Shown here piece by piece: positions 55,335-63,976 of a stretch of DNA of 64,000 bases. Origin of the DNA: Mesorhizobium sp. B2-4-3 (GTDB lineage: Bacteria; Pseudomonadota; Alphaproteobacteria; Rhizobiales; Rhizobiaceae). The notes under the pieces were generated by a model. The model did no database searches. It was not told where the DNA came from and saw only the letters and a program-made list of their open reading frames with translations. Where the stretch lies: contig NZ_VFVL01000024.1 in NCBI RefSeq assembly GCF_006442815.1, forward strand, positions 32,149 through 96,148. The letters run 5' to 3'. Both the position numbers and the translations under genes were made by a program. How positions within the stretch are numbered: the stretch's first letter is position 1; each line of letters begins with the position of its first letter.

Positions 55335-55585
55335 CCTCGTCATTCCAGGGCTGAGCAGCCGCGAAGCGGCGCAGAGAGACCCTGGAATCCATGCCGTGAC
55401 CTTGATCCTAGAGTGCAGCGGAGCAGAATTCTGTACCGTGGCAGCGCTCATGTCTCACGGAATGGATCCTCGGGTCTGCGCGCGTCGCTTCGCTCCTTGC
55501 TCCGCCCGTGGATGACGAGGTTGGGAGGCTCCAGCCAATCTCCAAGGCATGCGACCTGCCAACGCAGACATAGCCGACCGATCCT
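55335..55585. repeat. Composite interspersed repeat (locus 2 of 3)
   Basis: Same two-block structure as 12335-12589: block 1 begins CTCGTCATTCC and ends with GATGACGAGG (55519); block 2 (55532-55585) reads GCCAATCTCCAAGGCATGCG. It fills most of the 357-bp gap between the DUF3309 and epimerase genes. No gene is seen. Confidence 0.8.
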
Positions 55586-55634
55586 GTAGTTCGCAGCCGG
55601 GCTGCCGGATCGGTCGCTTTTTGGCATGTTGCGA

Positions 55635-56591
55635 TCAGGCGGCGAGGCGCGGCGGTTCCACTGCAATGCCGATATCCTGCATGGCCTCCTTCACCGCCTG
55701 GTCGAGCGGGGTGTGCGGGATTTCGCCAATGACCTGTTCCAGCCGCGTCGAGACCAGCCGGTGCGCTTCGAAGCGCAGATAGGACATCGAGACGATCTCG
55801 CGCCACATGGCCACGAACGGGCTGCCGGCGCGCAGCACCCACCAGGGCATGAAGGAGAGCTTCAGCTTGCGGCCGAGCGCCTTCTCGGCTGCGGCCTTCA
55901 TGTCGAGGTCGGTGATGGCGTGGCCGGGGAAATTGATGGCTTCATAGAAGCCGAGCTTGTCGAGATTGCGCGCCAGGCCGACGAAGCCGACGGCGAAGTC
56001 CGGCAGGTAAGCCCATTCATGCACGAGATCGGCCGGGCCCGGCGCGGTGTAGACGCCTTTGTTCATCTTGGCCGCGACGATGAGGTCGAACCAGGAGCCT
56101 GAGCCGGTGCCGCCGAAGAAATCGCCCGCGCGCAGGATAATGGTGCGCACCCGGCCAGCTTCGGCCTCGCCGCGGAACAGCGCTTCCATAGCGCAACGGA
56201 TGCGGCCCTTCTCGGTGGTCGGATGGAATGGCGTTGCCTCGTCGATCACCTGGGGCATCGGCGAGCCGTAGTTGTAGACGGTACCGGGGAAGAGATGCAG
56301 CGCGCCGTTTTCGCGGCAGGCGGCCATGACGTTCTCGGCCATCGGCAGGCACTTGCCCCAGTCGGTGTAGATCGGGTTCAGGCCGTTGAAGATGATGTCG
56401 ACACCTTGGGTGGCACGGACGAGGGATTGGCGGTCGAGCGCGTCCCCGGCAACGGCGGTAGCGCCTTTGAGTTCCGCCGGTACCTTGCCGGTACGGGTGA
56501 CGGCGCGGACGTCGAAGCCGGCGTCGATGAAGGCTTTGCCGACCACGCGGCCGAGCCGGCCATTGGCGCCGAGGATTGCGATCTTGGTCAT
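55635..56591 (-). CDS. NAD(P)-binding epimerase/dehydratase-like protein
   Basis: An extended short-chain dehydrogenase-type protein. The Rossmann motif is KIAILGANGRLGRVVGKAF at the N-terminus, then VDIIFNGLNPIYTDW and TVYNYGSPMPQVIDEATPFHPTTEKGRIR, where a Tyr-x-x-x-Lys-like catalytic pair would normally sit but the usual YxxxK is not clear. A C-terminal Trp-rich region (FMPWWVLRAGSP) follows. It has 318 residues. The LysR regulator is divergent with 97 bp between them, suggesting regulation in response to the substrate. Confidence 0.85.
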   Translation of the reverse strand: MTKIAILGANGRLGRVVGKAFIDAGFDVRAVTRTGKVPAELKGATAVAGDALDRQSLVRATQGVDIIFNGLNPIYTDWGKCLPMAENVMAACRENGALHLFPGTVYNYGSPMPQVIDEATPFHPTTEKGRIRCAMEALFRGEAEAGRVRTIILRAGDFFGGTGSGSWFDLIVAAKMNKGVYTAPGPADLVHEWAYLPDFAVGFVGLARNLDKLGFYEAINFPGHAITDLDMKAAAEKALGRKLKLSFMPWWVLRAGSPFVAMWREIVSMSYLRFEAHRLVSTRLEQVIGEIPHTPLDQAVKEAMQDIGIAVEPPRLAA

Positions 56592-56688
56592 TTGTTCTCT
56601 CCGTTGTTTGTGTTTCGCCCGGCTAATCTGATGCCTTCACAGGCGAATTGAAATTGACTGAGATCGGCGATCTGTTATTCAAAAATGA

Positions 56689-57603
56689 ATGAAAGAATTC
56701 GACTGGAACCTGATCAGGAGCTTCGTCGCTGTCGCCGAAACCGGCAGTCTTTCAGCTGCGGCGCGCAGGCTTGCGGCCAGCCAGCCGACGCTCGGACGCC
56801 ATATTGCCGAGCTGGAGCAAGCGCTTGGCGTCATCCTGTTTCGGCGCGGGCGGCGCGGCTACGAGCTGACCGAGGCGGGCAGCACGCTCTACGAGCGCGG
56901 CCGGGCGGTCAGCGAGCAGGCCAATGCGTTCTCGCTCCTGGCGCTGGGTTCGGTCGAGGCGATCGAGGGCACGGTGCGCATCGCAGCTAGCGAGGTTGTC
57001 GCGGCCTTCGTGCTGCCGGGCATGATGGCGCGTCTCGGCGAGGAAGAGCCGGGCATCGAGGTCGAGATCGTCGCCTCCAATCAGGTCGAGAACCTTTTGC
57101 GCCGCGATGCCGACATCGCCATCCGCATGGTCAGGCCGGCGCAGAACGAGCTGGTGGCGCGCAAGGTCACCGACATCGCACTCTGCCTATGTGCGGCAAG
57201 CACCTATCTCGACCGGCGCGGCCGTCCGGAAACACCCGCCGACCTTGCCGAGCACGCCTTGGTCGGCTTCGACCGCAGCGACGAGATCATTCGCGGCTTC
57301 ACCGCGTTTGGCATTCCGGTCGGCCGCAGCCATTTTCGCTTCAGGACCGACAACCAGATCGTGCTGTGGGAAGCGGTGCGGACAGGCAACGGCATCGGCA
57401 TCGGCCAGGAGCCGCTGGCCGACCGCGACCCGGACCTGGAAAAGCTGTTGCCCGACGTGCCTTTGCCGAACCTGCCGGTCTGGCTCGCCATGCATCGCGA
57501 CGTGCGCACCAGCATGCGCATCCGCCGCGTGGCGGATTTCCTGCATGAGGAGCTGAAGCGCTATTCGGCGGGCGTAGGCTCGGGAGCGAACTCGGCCCGG
57601 TGA
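56689..57603 (+). CDS. LysR-family transcriptional regulator
   Basis: The N-terminal winged helix-turn-helix is at residues about 4-62 (WNLIRSFVAVAETGSLSAAARRLAASQPTLGRHIAELEQALGVILFRRG). The C-terminal effector-binding domain begins near VRIAASEVVAAFVLPGM and includes DADIAIRMVRPAQNELVARKV. It has 304 residues. Divergence from the epimerase gene suggests it controls that gene and itself from the shared 97-bp region. Its 3' end overlaps the MFS gene on the opposite strand by 43 bp. Confidence 0.92.
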   Translation: MKEFDWNLIRSFVAVAETGSLSAAARRLAASQPTLGRHIAELEQALGVILFRRGRRGYELTEAGSTLYERGRAVSEQANAFSLLALGSVEAIEGTVRIAASEVVAAFVLPGMMARLGEEEPGIEVEIVASNQVENLLRRDADIAIRMVRPAQNELVARKVTDIALCLCAASTYLDRRGRPETPADLAEHALVGFDRSDEIIRGFTAFGIPVGRSHFRFRTDNQIVLWEAVRTGNGIGIGQEPLADRDPDLEKLLPDVPLPNLPVWLAMHRDVRTSMRIRRVADFLHEELKRYSAGVGSGANSAR

Positions 57604-58742
57604 GCGAGGCCCGCCATCAAGAGCACGATGACCAGCAGCCCGGACAGCGCGACGAAGATCGGCCCGAAGCTCGAATGCTCGGCGACGAAGCCGATCGCCG
57701 ACGGCGCCACCAGGATGCCGGAATAGCCCATGGTGGTGACGACGCTCATGCCGGTGCCGGATGACATGCCTTCCTGGTTGCCGCCGGCCGAAAAGAGTAT
57801 CGGCACCATGTTGGCTATGCCGAAGCCGCAGAAGGCGAAGGCGGCGATGGCAAGGTAAGGCGAGGGCGAGAGCCCGGCGACCAGCATGCCTGCCGCGGCG
57901 ACCAGCGCCGAGCCGCGCAAGGTCGCCACCGCGCCGAAGCGGTTGCGCACGCCATCGCCCAGGAAACGCATCAGCGCCATGACGCCGGAAAAAGCGGCAT
58001 AGGCGAGGCCGGCGACCGCGAGATCGGCGCCCAGCTCCTGGTGCAGGAAGAGCGCCGCCCAGTCGAGCACCGCACCCTCCGAGATCATGGTGAGCAGCGC
58101 CATCAGCCCGACCAGATAGACGGCCGTGTGCCGCGGCAGCGTGAATTTCTGGTGCTCGACGGCCTGCGGCTTGTCGTCCGCGACGAGATAGCGAATGGCG
58201 AAGGCGATGACGGCAAAAGCGATCGCCGTCACCGCGACGGCATGGGGAAGATAGCCGTAGTTCTGGATCGAATAGCCGCCGAGCGCGCCGCCGGCGAAGC
58301 CGCCGAGGCTCCAGAAGCCGTGCGAGGACGACATGATCGCGCGCGAAAGCCGCCTTTCAACCACGACGGCATTCGAGTTCATGGCGACATCCATGCCGCC
58401 GATCGAGCCGCCGAAGACGAGCATGGCAATCGCCGCCAGCGGAACGTTGAGGGCGAGCGCCATGATCAGCAGGCCGAAGCTGCCGCAGATGCCGAACCAG
58501 CGCGTCACGGTGCGCGAGCCATACCGGGAGATCAGATGGCCGCACCAGCTCATGGCGATGACCGCGCCGACGCCGAACAGGAGGATCAGCAGGCCGAGGG
58601 TGAATCGGGTGATGTCCAGCCGGGCAAGGAAAACCGGAATCTGCGGCGCCCAGCTGCCGGTGAGAAAACCATTGGCAAGAAAAATGCCGGCGACGGCCCA
58701 GCGGCCGCGCGTCGCGGCCTGCATCGTGGTTTGCACGCTCAT
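57561..58742 (-). CDS. MFS transporter (YbjJ-like)
   Basis: A 393-residue protein with about 12 predicted helices. The loop after TM2 reads GHLISRYGSRTVTRWFG, in the place of the MFS signature, and FGGSIGGMDVAMNSNAVVVERRLSR is the typical feature of the YbjJ/FucP-like sugar-export branch. The substrate is unknown. Its 3' end overlaps the LysR gene by 43 bp on the opposite strand. GC-rich sequence on the other strand makes long antisense frames that are not genes. Confidence 0.9.
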   Translation of the reverse strand: MSVQTTMQAATRGRWAVAGIFLANGFLTGSWAPQIPVFLARLDITRFTLGLLILLFGVGAVIAMSWCGHLISRYGSRTVTRWFGICGSFGLLIMALALNVPLAAIAMLVFGGSIGGMDVAMNSNAVVVERRLSRAIMSSSHGFWSLGGFAGGALGGYSIQNYGYLPHAVAVTAIAFAVIAFAIRYLVADDKPQAVEHQKFTLPRHTAVYLVGLMALLTMISEGAVLDWAALFLHQELGADLAVAGLAYAAFSGVMALMRFLGDGVRNRFGAVATLRGSALVAAAGMLVAGLSPSPYLAIAAFAFCGFGIANMVPILFSAGGNQEGMSSGTGMSVVTTMGYSGILVAPSAIGFVAEHSSFGPIFVALSGLLVIVLLMAGLAHRAEFAPEPTPAE

Positions 58743-59118
58743 GGTTTGAATTCCGCTGGCCAGATGGCTTTGCGCGGCAAATTAGATCGATTCAATCGGC
58801 AGTCAAGAACCGCGTTGGGGAAGTGCTTGGACCAAGGGCGGGACCGATGGGTCTGCGTCGTTGGCGGCCGGCTGCTGCTTTGGAGGTTTGACATAAGCGC
58901 CTCTCCATTCGTCATCCACGGGCGGAGCAAGGAGCGAAGCGACGCGCGCAGACCCGAGGATCCATTCCGTGGCCTTCAACGTGGAGTGCAGCGGTGCAGA
59001 ATTCTGTAATCGCCGCAACGCCTTAGCGTCACGGAATGGATTCTAGGGTCTGCGCGCGTCGCTTCGCTCCTTGCTCCGCCCTAGAATGACGAAGCCGCAG
59101 GGACGAGCCATAAGCCGC
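58743..59118. repeat. Composite interspersed repeat (locus 3 of 3)
   Basis: Block 1 (58908-59093) opens TTCGTCATCCACGGGCGGAG and ends CTCCGCCCTAGAATGACGAA, with GGAGCAAGGAGCGAAGCGAC and GCAGAATTCTG inside. A diverged inverted version of block 2 lies before it (about 58838-58890), so the two blocks are rearranged relative to loci 1 and 2. No gene is seen in this 376-bp gap. Confidence 0.78.
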
Positions 59119-59427
59119 TCAGTGATCCTTCGGCCGCCGCGCCTCGAATTCGGCTTTCTTGGCTTCCGACGCCTCGGTCTGGTTGAGCGCCTGCCACTCG
59201 GCATAGGGCATGCCGTAGATGATCTCGCGCGCAGCGTCCTTCGACAGCGCCACGCCCTCGGCCTCGGCGGCTTCGCGATACCAGTTGGACAGGCAGTTGC
59301 GGCAGAAGCCGGCGAGGTTCATCAAATCGATGTTCTGGACATCGCCGCGTTCGCGCAGATGCGTCACCAACCTACGAAAGGCGGCTGCCTCGAAATCGCG
59401 CTTCTGGTCGTCGCTGAGTTCGGTCAT
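59119..59427 (-). CDS. DUF1244 domain protein
   Basis: A 102-residue protein starting MTELSDDQKRDFEAAAFRRLV; this start has GGGAG 8 bp upstream and is preferred over one nine codons earlier. The family region AGFCRNCLSNWYREAAEAEGVALSKDAAREIIYGMPYAEWQ includes a conserved CxxC that could bind metal. The function is unknown. It lies 28 bp downstream of the N-formylglutamate amidohydrolase gene, on the same strand, suggesting an operon. Confidence 0.93.
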   Translation of the reverse strand: MTELSDDQKRDFEAAAFRRLVTHLRERGDVQNIDLMNLAGFCRNCLSNWYREAAEAEGVALSKDAAREIIYGMPYAEWQALNQTEASEAKKAEFEARRPKDH

Positions 59428-59455
59428 GGGGAAAACTCCCGGCCTGTCGGCCATC

Positions 59456-60253
59456 TCACACCGGCCCGGTGCGCGAGCCGAACATTTTCACTTGGTGTAT
59501 ATCGGCACGGCGGTCGATGGCGTCAACGATCGGCGCCAGACGCTCGGCCCAGGCGAGAGCGCCGGCCAGGTCGGCGATCAGGTCCTGGCGGATCTCGATC
59601 AGCGCGTGGGCGTAGCCGTTGACGATGGCGTGGCGGAACATGGTGTCGCCGCGCAGCGCGCCGTCATAGGGCTCGTTGTCGCCGACGACGAGGGACCTGT
59701 CCTCGGCCAGCGTGTCGATCAGCGGCCGCGCCACGCGGTCATCGCGGTCCCACAGCACGCCGACATGCCAGGGGCGGACAAAACCCTGCATCACCGGCGT
59801 GAAGGAATGCACGGAGAAGATGAACGGCGCCTTGCCCGAGGCGTGCGCGACGGAGGCGATCATCGCGCCGACGGCGTCGTGGTAGGGCCGGTAGAAGCGG
59901 TCGAGCCGCCGCTCGCGTTCCTCCCGGGCCATCGGATAATTTCCCGGCACCACGGTCCCGTCATAGAGCTGACGAATCATGGTCGGGTCATCCTCGCCCC
60001 GGTTGGGGTCGATCAGCAGCCGCGAGAAGCCGGCAAGCACTGCCGGCACGTCGAGTGCTGCTGCGAGCTCGCGCGTCACCGTCTCGACGCCGATGTCATA
60101 GGCGATGTGACGATCGAATTCGGACGCCGGCAGACCGAGGCTGCCATACTCCTCCGGCAGGTCGCGGCGGGCGTGATCGGCCAGAAGCACGACGCCTTTC
60201 TTGCGGTCGCCCTCGACAATGTCGAACGGCGTGAAAACTGTGGATCGGGTCAT
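59456..60253 (-). CDS. N-formylglutamate amidohydrolase
   Basis: Hydrolyses N-formylglutamate to glutamate and formate, usually the last step of histidine degradation. The start at 60253 (MTRSTVFTPFDIVEGD) gives 265 residues; an open frame to 60634 extends into the upstream region and would overlap the divergent DUF1036 gene, so it is rejected. Features are VVLLADHARRDLPEEYGSLGL, GFSRLLIDPNRGEDDPTMI and FIFSVHSFTPVMQGF, matching the family's metal-binding and substrate residues. No hut genes are present, so the pathway here is uncertain. Confidence 0.9.
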   Translation of the reverse strand: MTRSTVFTPFDIVEGDRKKGVVLLADHARRDLPEEYGSLGLPASEFDRHIAYDIGVETVTRELAAALDVPAVLAGFSRLLIDPNRGEDDPTMIRQLYDGTVVPGNYPMAREERERRLDRFYRPYHDAVGAMIASVAHASGKAPFIFSVHSFTPVMQGFVRPWHVGVLWDRDDRVARPLIDTLAEDRSLVVGDNEPYDGALRGDTMFRHAIVNGYAHALIEIRQDLIADLAGALAWAERLAPIVDAIDRRADIHQVKMFGSRTGPV

Positions 60254-60458
60254 CGGCTGAAAAGGGGATGGCGGCTGCGATGTGGTATCGTCATTCCACG
60301 AAGAGGACGCCGGCGCAATGCCGTTGTTTGGCCAAGGTTTCCGCAAAAAATCCCCGACGCGGGGAGAATTTGCGCGACGGGCCCTTCTAAATCGATTGGA
60401 ATTGAACAAAACGGCGCGTTGACATGCGACCGGAGTTTGCTGAAAAGGGCTTCGAGAG

Positions 60459-60977
60459 ATGCAAATGTGGTTCGCAAGGGGATCTGCGATGGGTTTTGCC
60501 GGCCGGTTGCGCAAGCGCCTGGCCGTGCCGTTGCTGATCGTCGGCGCGGGATTTTTCGCGATAGCCGCGACCTCGCCGGCCCGGGCCGACTTCCGCGTTT
60601 GCAACGCAACGCAAAATCTGGTGGGCGTCGGCATCGGCTATCGCGCCAAGGCCGGCTGGATCACCGAGGGCTGGTGGCACATCGAAGGATCGACCTGCAA
60701 GACGCTGATCGAGGGGCCGCTGTCATCAAGGTTTTACTATCTTTATGCAGAAGACGCCGAACGCGGCGGGCGCTGGGACGGCCCGATCAACATGTGCGTC
60801 GCCGAAAAAGAGTTCAAGATCGCCGGCGTGAATGATTGCGTCGCCCGGGGCTTCCAGCGCGCCGGATTTCAGGAATATGACACGGGCGAGCAGGCCAGCT
60901 GGATGGTCCAGCTGACCGACGAGCCCGCAACGGGAGGCGCGCCAGCGACCCCCGCTCCGGGAACAAACAGTCAATGA
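60459..60977 (+). CDS. DUF1036 exported protein
   Basis: A 172-residue protein (start 60459 with AAAAGGG upstream; ATG at 60489 with AAGGGGA is an equally good start). A signal peptide or anchor runs to about residue 43 (SPARA-D). The DUF1036 domain begins DFRVCNATQNLVGVGIGYRAKAGWITEGWWHIEG and includes FYYLYAEDAERGGRW and four Cys residues that may form disulfides. The function is unknown. The stop overlaps the pyruvate kinase start by 4 bp (ATGA), so they are co-translated. Confidence 0.9.
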   Translation: MQMWFARGSAMGFAGRLRKRLAVPLLIVGAGFFAIAATSPARADFRVCNATQNLVGVGIGYRAKAGWITEGWWHIEGSTCKTLIEGPLSSRFYYLYAEDAERGGRWDGPINMCVAEKEFKIAGVNDCVARGFQRAGFQEYDTGEQASWMVQLTDEPATGGAPATPAPGTNSQ

Positions 60978-62401
60978 GACGTAACCGCAAGGTCAAGATC
61001 CTCGCCACCATCGGTCCGGCTTCCTCCTCCGAGGAGATGCTGAGAAAGCTCTTCGAAGCGGGCGCCGATGTCTTCCGCATCAATATGAGCCATACCGACC
61101 ACGAGCTGATGCGCACGCTGGTCGGCCGCATCCGGGCGGTCGAGGCCGCGGTTGGCAGGCCGATCGGCATTCTCGCCGACCTGCAGGGCCCGAAGCTCAG
61201 GGTCGGCAAGTTCGCCAACGTCAAGGAAGCGCTGACTCCAGGGCAGACATTCACGCTCGACAACAATCCGGAGCCCGGCAATTCCAGCCGTGTCTTCCTG
61301 CCGCATGCCGAAATTCTGAGCTCGGTCGAGGCCGGTCACCGACTTTTGATCGACGACGGCAAGCTGGAGCTGAAGGCGGTCAAGAGCGACGGCAAGTCGA
61401 TCACCTGCACCGTCGTCGCCGGCTCGGCCATTTCCGACAAGAAGGGCGTCAGCCTGCCCGACACCGACCTGCCGGTCGGCGCGCTGACCGAGAAGGACCG
61501 CGCCGATCTCGACGCGGTGCTCGCCACCGGCGTCGACTGGGTGGCGCTGTCCTTCGTGCAGCGGCCGGAGGACCTGGCGGAGGCGCGCAAGATCGCGCGC
61601 GGCCGCGCGCTGATCATGGCCAAGATCGAGAAGCCGCAGGCGGTGGCGCGGCTCCCCGAAATCATCGAGCTCTCCGACGCGCTGATGGTCGCCCGCGGCG
61701 ATCTCGGCGTCGAGATGCCGATCGAAGCCGTGCCCGGCATCCAGAAGCAGATCACGCGCGCCGCGCGCCGCGCTGGCAAGCCGGTGGTGATCGCCACGCA
61801 GATGCTGGAATCGATGATCACCGCGCCCGTGCCGACCCGCGCCGAGGTCTCCGACGTGTCGATCGCCGTCTTCGAAGGCGCTGACGCGATCATGCTCTCG
61901 GCCGAATCCGCGGCCGGCGCCTATCCGGTCGAAGCAGTCGGCATGATGAACCGCATCGCCACCAAGGTCGAAACCGACCCGACCTATGCCGGCATCATCA
62001 ACGCCCAACGTTCCGAACCCGAGGCCACAGGGGCCGACGCCATTTCGCTGGCCGCGCGCGACATCGCCGAGACGCTGAAACTGGCGGCGATCATCTCCTA
62101 CACCGCATCGGGCACCACCGGGCTTCGCGCCGCGCGCGAGCGTCCGCAGGTGCCGATCGTGGCGCTGTCGCCGATCCTCAACACCGCGCGCCGCCTGTCG
62201 CTGCTGTGGGGCACGCATTGCGTCGTCTCGCCGGATGCGACCGACCTCGACGACATGGTCGACCGGGCCTGCCGCATCGCGCTGGAAGAAGGCTTCGGCA
62301 AGCCAGGCGACCGGGTGATCATCACGGCCGGCGTGCCGCTCAGGACGCCGGGTTCGACCAATATGCTGCGGATTGCCTATGTGGGGTCCGACACCCATTA
62401 G
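60974..62401 (+). CDS. pyk: Pyruvate kinase
   Basis: Converts phosphoenolpyruvate and ADP to pyruvate and ATP, the last step of glycolysis. Motifs are KILATIGPASSS, DVFRINMSHTDHE, ILADLQGPKLRVGKF, the active-site region IMAKIEKPQAVARL with its catalytic Lys, and VARGDLGVEMPIEAVPGIQKQI. At 475 residues it is full length. It is preceded, with a 4-bp overlap, by the DUF1036 gene, as seen in other rhizobia. Regulation cannot be read from the sequence. Confidence 0.97.
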   Translation: MRRNRKVKILATIGPASSSEEMLRKLFEAGADVFRINMSHTDHELMRTLVGRIRAVEAAVGRPIGILADLQGPKLRVGKFANVKEALTPGQTFTLDNNPEPGNSSRVFLPHAEILSSVEAGHRLLIDDGKLELKAVKSDGKSITCTVVAGSAISDKKGVSLPDTDLPVGALTEKDRADLDAVLATGVDWVALSFVQRPEDLAEARKIARGRALIMAKIEKPQAVARLPEIIELSDALMVARGDLGVEMPIEAVPGIQKQITRAARRAGKPVVIATQMLESMITAPVPTRAEVSDVSIAVFEGADAIMLSAESAAGAYPVEAVGMMNRIATKVETDPTYAGIINAQRSEPEATGADAISLAARDIAETLKLAAIISYTASGTTGLRAARERPQVPIVALSPILNTARRLSLLWGTHCVVSPDATDLDDMVDRACRIALEEGFGKPGDRVIITAGVPLRTPGSTNMLRIAYVGSDTH

Positions 62402-62417
62402 CCGTTAGCCTGCGCGC

Positions 62418-62900
62418 CTACGTCGCGAGCGGTTTCAACGCATCGCGATTCTTGGACGCTCGCGCAGCGGCTTCGGCATGGTCTATGCGTTGAAGGAACC
62501 GGACGGCGCGAGCAACTGGGTCATGCAGATACTGATCCGGGCCGCGCATCTTTCGTCGGTTGAGCTCGGCGGTGTCGAGCAGATCGAAATCGACCGTTTC
62601 CAGGGTGCAGTGCCAGCCGGCGTTGTGCGAAGCCCAGCCCCGTTCGTGGTGTTGAAGAAGCCGCTCGCGGCGTGAATAGCCGTGATAGTCAAAAGCGATC
62701 ACGCCGTTCGTCACGTAGACATGGCTTCCCGAAAAACCTTCGCCCGGAATGATCCGCTCGGCATAGAACCCGTCAATGGGTGGATGCCCGAGGAAGGTAC
62801 CCGCGAGAATGTGGCAGGCGCCGTAGCCGAAGAAGACGCGGTCCGGCAGCGCCCAGAACCTTTCCGGGTTTTTCTTGATGCCGTGCTTCACGACATACAT
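62418..62900 (-). CDS. Protein of unknown function
   Basis: The 160-residue frame starts MYVVKHGIKKNPERFWALPDRVFFGYGACHILAGTFL; the ATG at 62900 overlaps the upstream hydrolase stop by one base (TGATG). The interior reads like a compact enzyme or binding domain (RIIPGEGFSGSHVYVTNGVIAFDYHGYSRRERLLQHH) with several His. I recognise no family. Translational coupling to the hydrolase indicates a shared function. Confidence 0.8.
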   Translation of the reverse strand: MYVVKHGIKKNPERFWALPDRVFFGYGACHILAGTFLGHPPIDGFYAERIIPGEGFSGSHVYVTNGVIAFDYHGYSRRERLLQHHERGWASHNAGWHCTLETVDFDLLDTAELNRRKMRGPDQYLHDPVARAVRFLQRIDHAEAAARASKNRDALKPLAT

Positions 62901-63961
62901 CAGGTCGGCGCCAGCTCGGCGTCGGGCAGTTTGATGTCGGGGCATTTGCCGTCGTTATAGGCATCGCCGGCGATCCGGCCTTCCACCGTTCTGGCCATCG
63001 CGTGGAGATCGACATCCTTGCCCGCAACCTTCTCGATCGCGCCGGCCACGAGGTCGGGTGCGATCCAGTCCGGCTTGTGGCCGAGATTGTGGACCCAGAC
63101 CAGCTCGGCGCCGGGAATGTCGCGTTCCAGGCCGATGGAGTGGATCGTTGCGTAAACCACCTTGTCGCGATCGCCCGAGATGACGACCGTCGGCGCCTTG
63201 ATCTCGCGGTAGCCGGGCGAGGCGGCGAGGACGTAGTCATACAGCTGGGCGACATCGCGGGCGTTGGCGCGGAAGGCGGACGGCCGCAGCACCAGCGGGA
63301 TCGAGGTGTTGTCGATATAGAAGTTCGGCAAATCGTTGGGCGAGAAGACGCAAGCCGTCGCACTGCCGATCCGCAGCATACCGGCCGGATAAGCGAGCGT
63401 TTCGGAAAACAGCCAGCCAATCGCCGGCATGGCGGTGAGCTTGTAGTACCAGGCGGTCGCGCCGCCCGGCCAGGGATGCGTGGCGGGCGAAAGGAAGACG
63501 AGGCCGAGCGTTTTGTCCGGATGCTGGCGGGCGAAGGCCGTGGTGATCGCGCCGCCGAAGGAATGGGCGACGATGACCGCTTTTGCGATGCCGAGGCGGT
63601 CCATCAGCCCGGCAACGGTGTCCGCCTGCGCGACAAGCGTTTCATTGTCGCCACGCTCCGACCAGCCGAACCCCGGACGGTCGAGGAACAGCATTTCGGC
63701 GCGTCCCTCGAGCAGGGGCTTCAGCGGCAGCATCTGGTCTTTCAGATTGGCGCTGGCGCCATGGATGAAGACGACCGGCGGCAGATCGGCGCCGGCCGGC
63801 GCCGGGATATGGACGTAGTGGATGCGCGCGCCATTGATCTCGGCGAACGCACCGACGGGTGGATTGCGGCGCTCGATCGACCACACGCCGGCGCGCGTGA
63901 CACCGGCGAGGGCAAAGAGGAGAGCGACGAGGAAGAGGAGGGCGGCGCAGATGAGGTTCAT
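62900..63961 (-). CDS. Alpha/beta-fold hydrolase
   Basis: A 353-residue protein with an N-terminal membrane helix or signal (about residues 1-25) and an alpha/beta-hydrolase fold. The oxyanion region is VVFIHGASANLKDQ, the nucleophile Ser is in VIVAHSFGGAITTAF, and the catalytic Asp and His are expected in VVISGDRDKVV and WVHNLGHKPDW. Its substrate is unknown. The next gene downstream overlaps by one base. The start at 63961 has no clear ribosome binding site, but the signal sequence supports it. Confidence 0.9.
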   Translation of the reverse strand: MNLICAALLFLVALLFALAGVTRAGVWSIERRNPPVGAFAEINGARIHYVHIPAPAGADLPPVVFIHGASANLKDQMLPLKPLLEGRAEMLFLDRPGFGWSERGDNETLVAQADTVAGLMDRLGIAKAVIVAHSFGGAITTAFARQHPDKTLGLVFLSPATHPWPGGATAWYYKLTAMPAIGWLFSETLAYPAGMLRIGSATACVFSPNDLPNFYIDNTSIPLVLRPSAFRANARDVAQLYDYVLAASPGYREIKAPTVVISGDRDKVVYATIHSIGLERDIPGAELVWVHNLGHKPDWIAPDLVAGAIEKVAGKDVDLHAMARTVEGRIAGDAYNDGKCPDIKLPDAELAPT

Positions 63962-63976
63962 GCGGGGAGATACGGG

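Noticed and set aside
60254..60634. In-frame upstream extension of the N-formylglutamate amidohydrolase
   Set aside because: It runs through the shared promoter and into the divergent DUF1036 gene; the family N-terminus begins at 60253.
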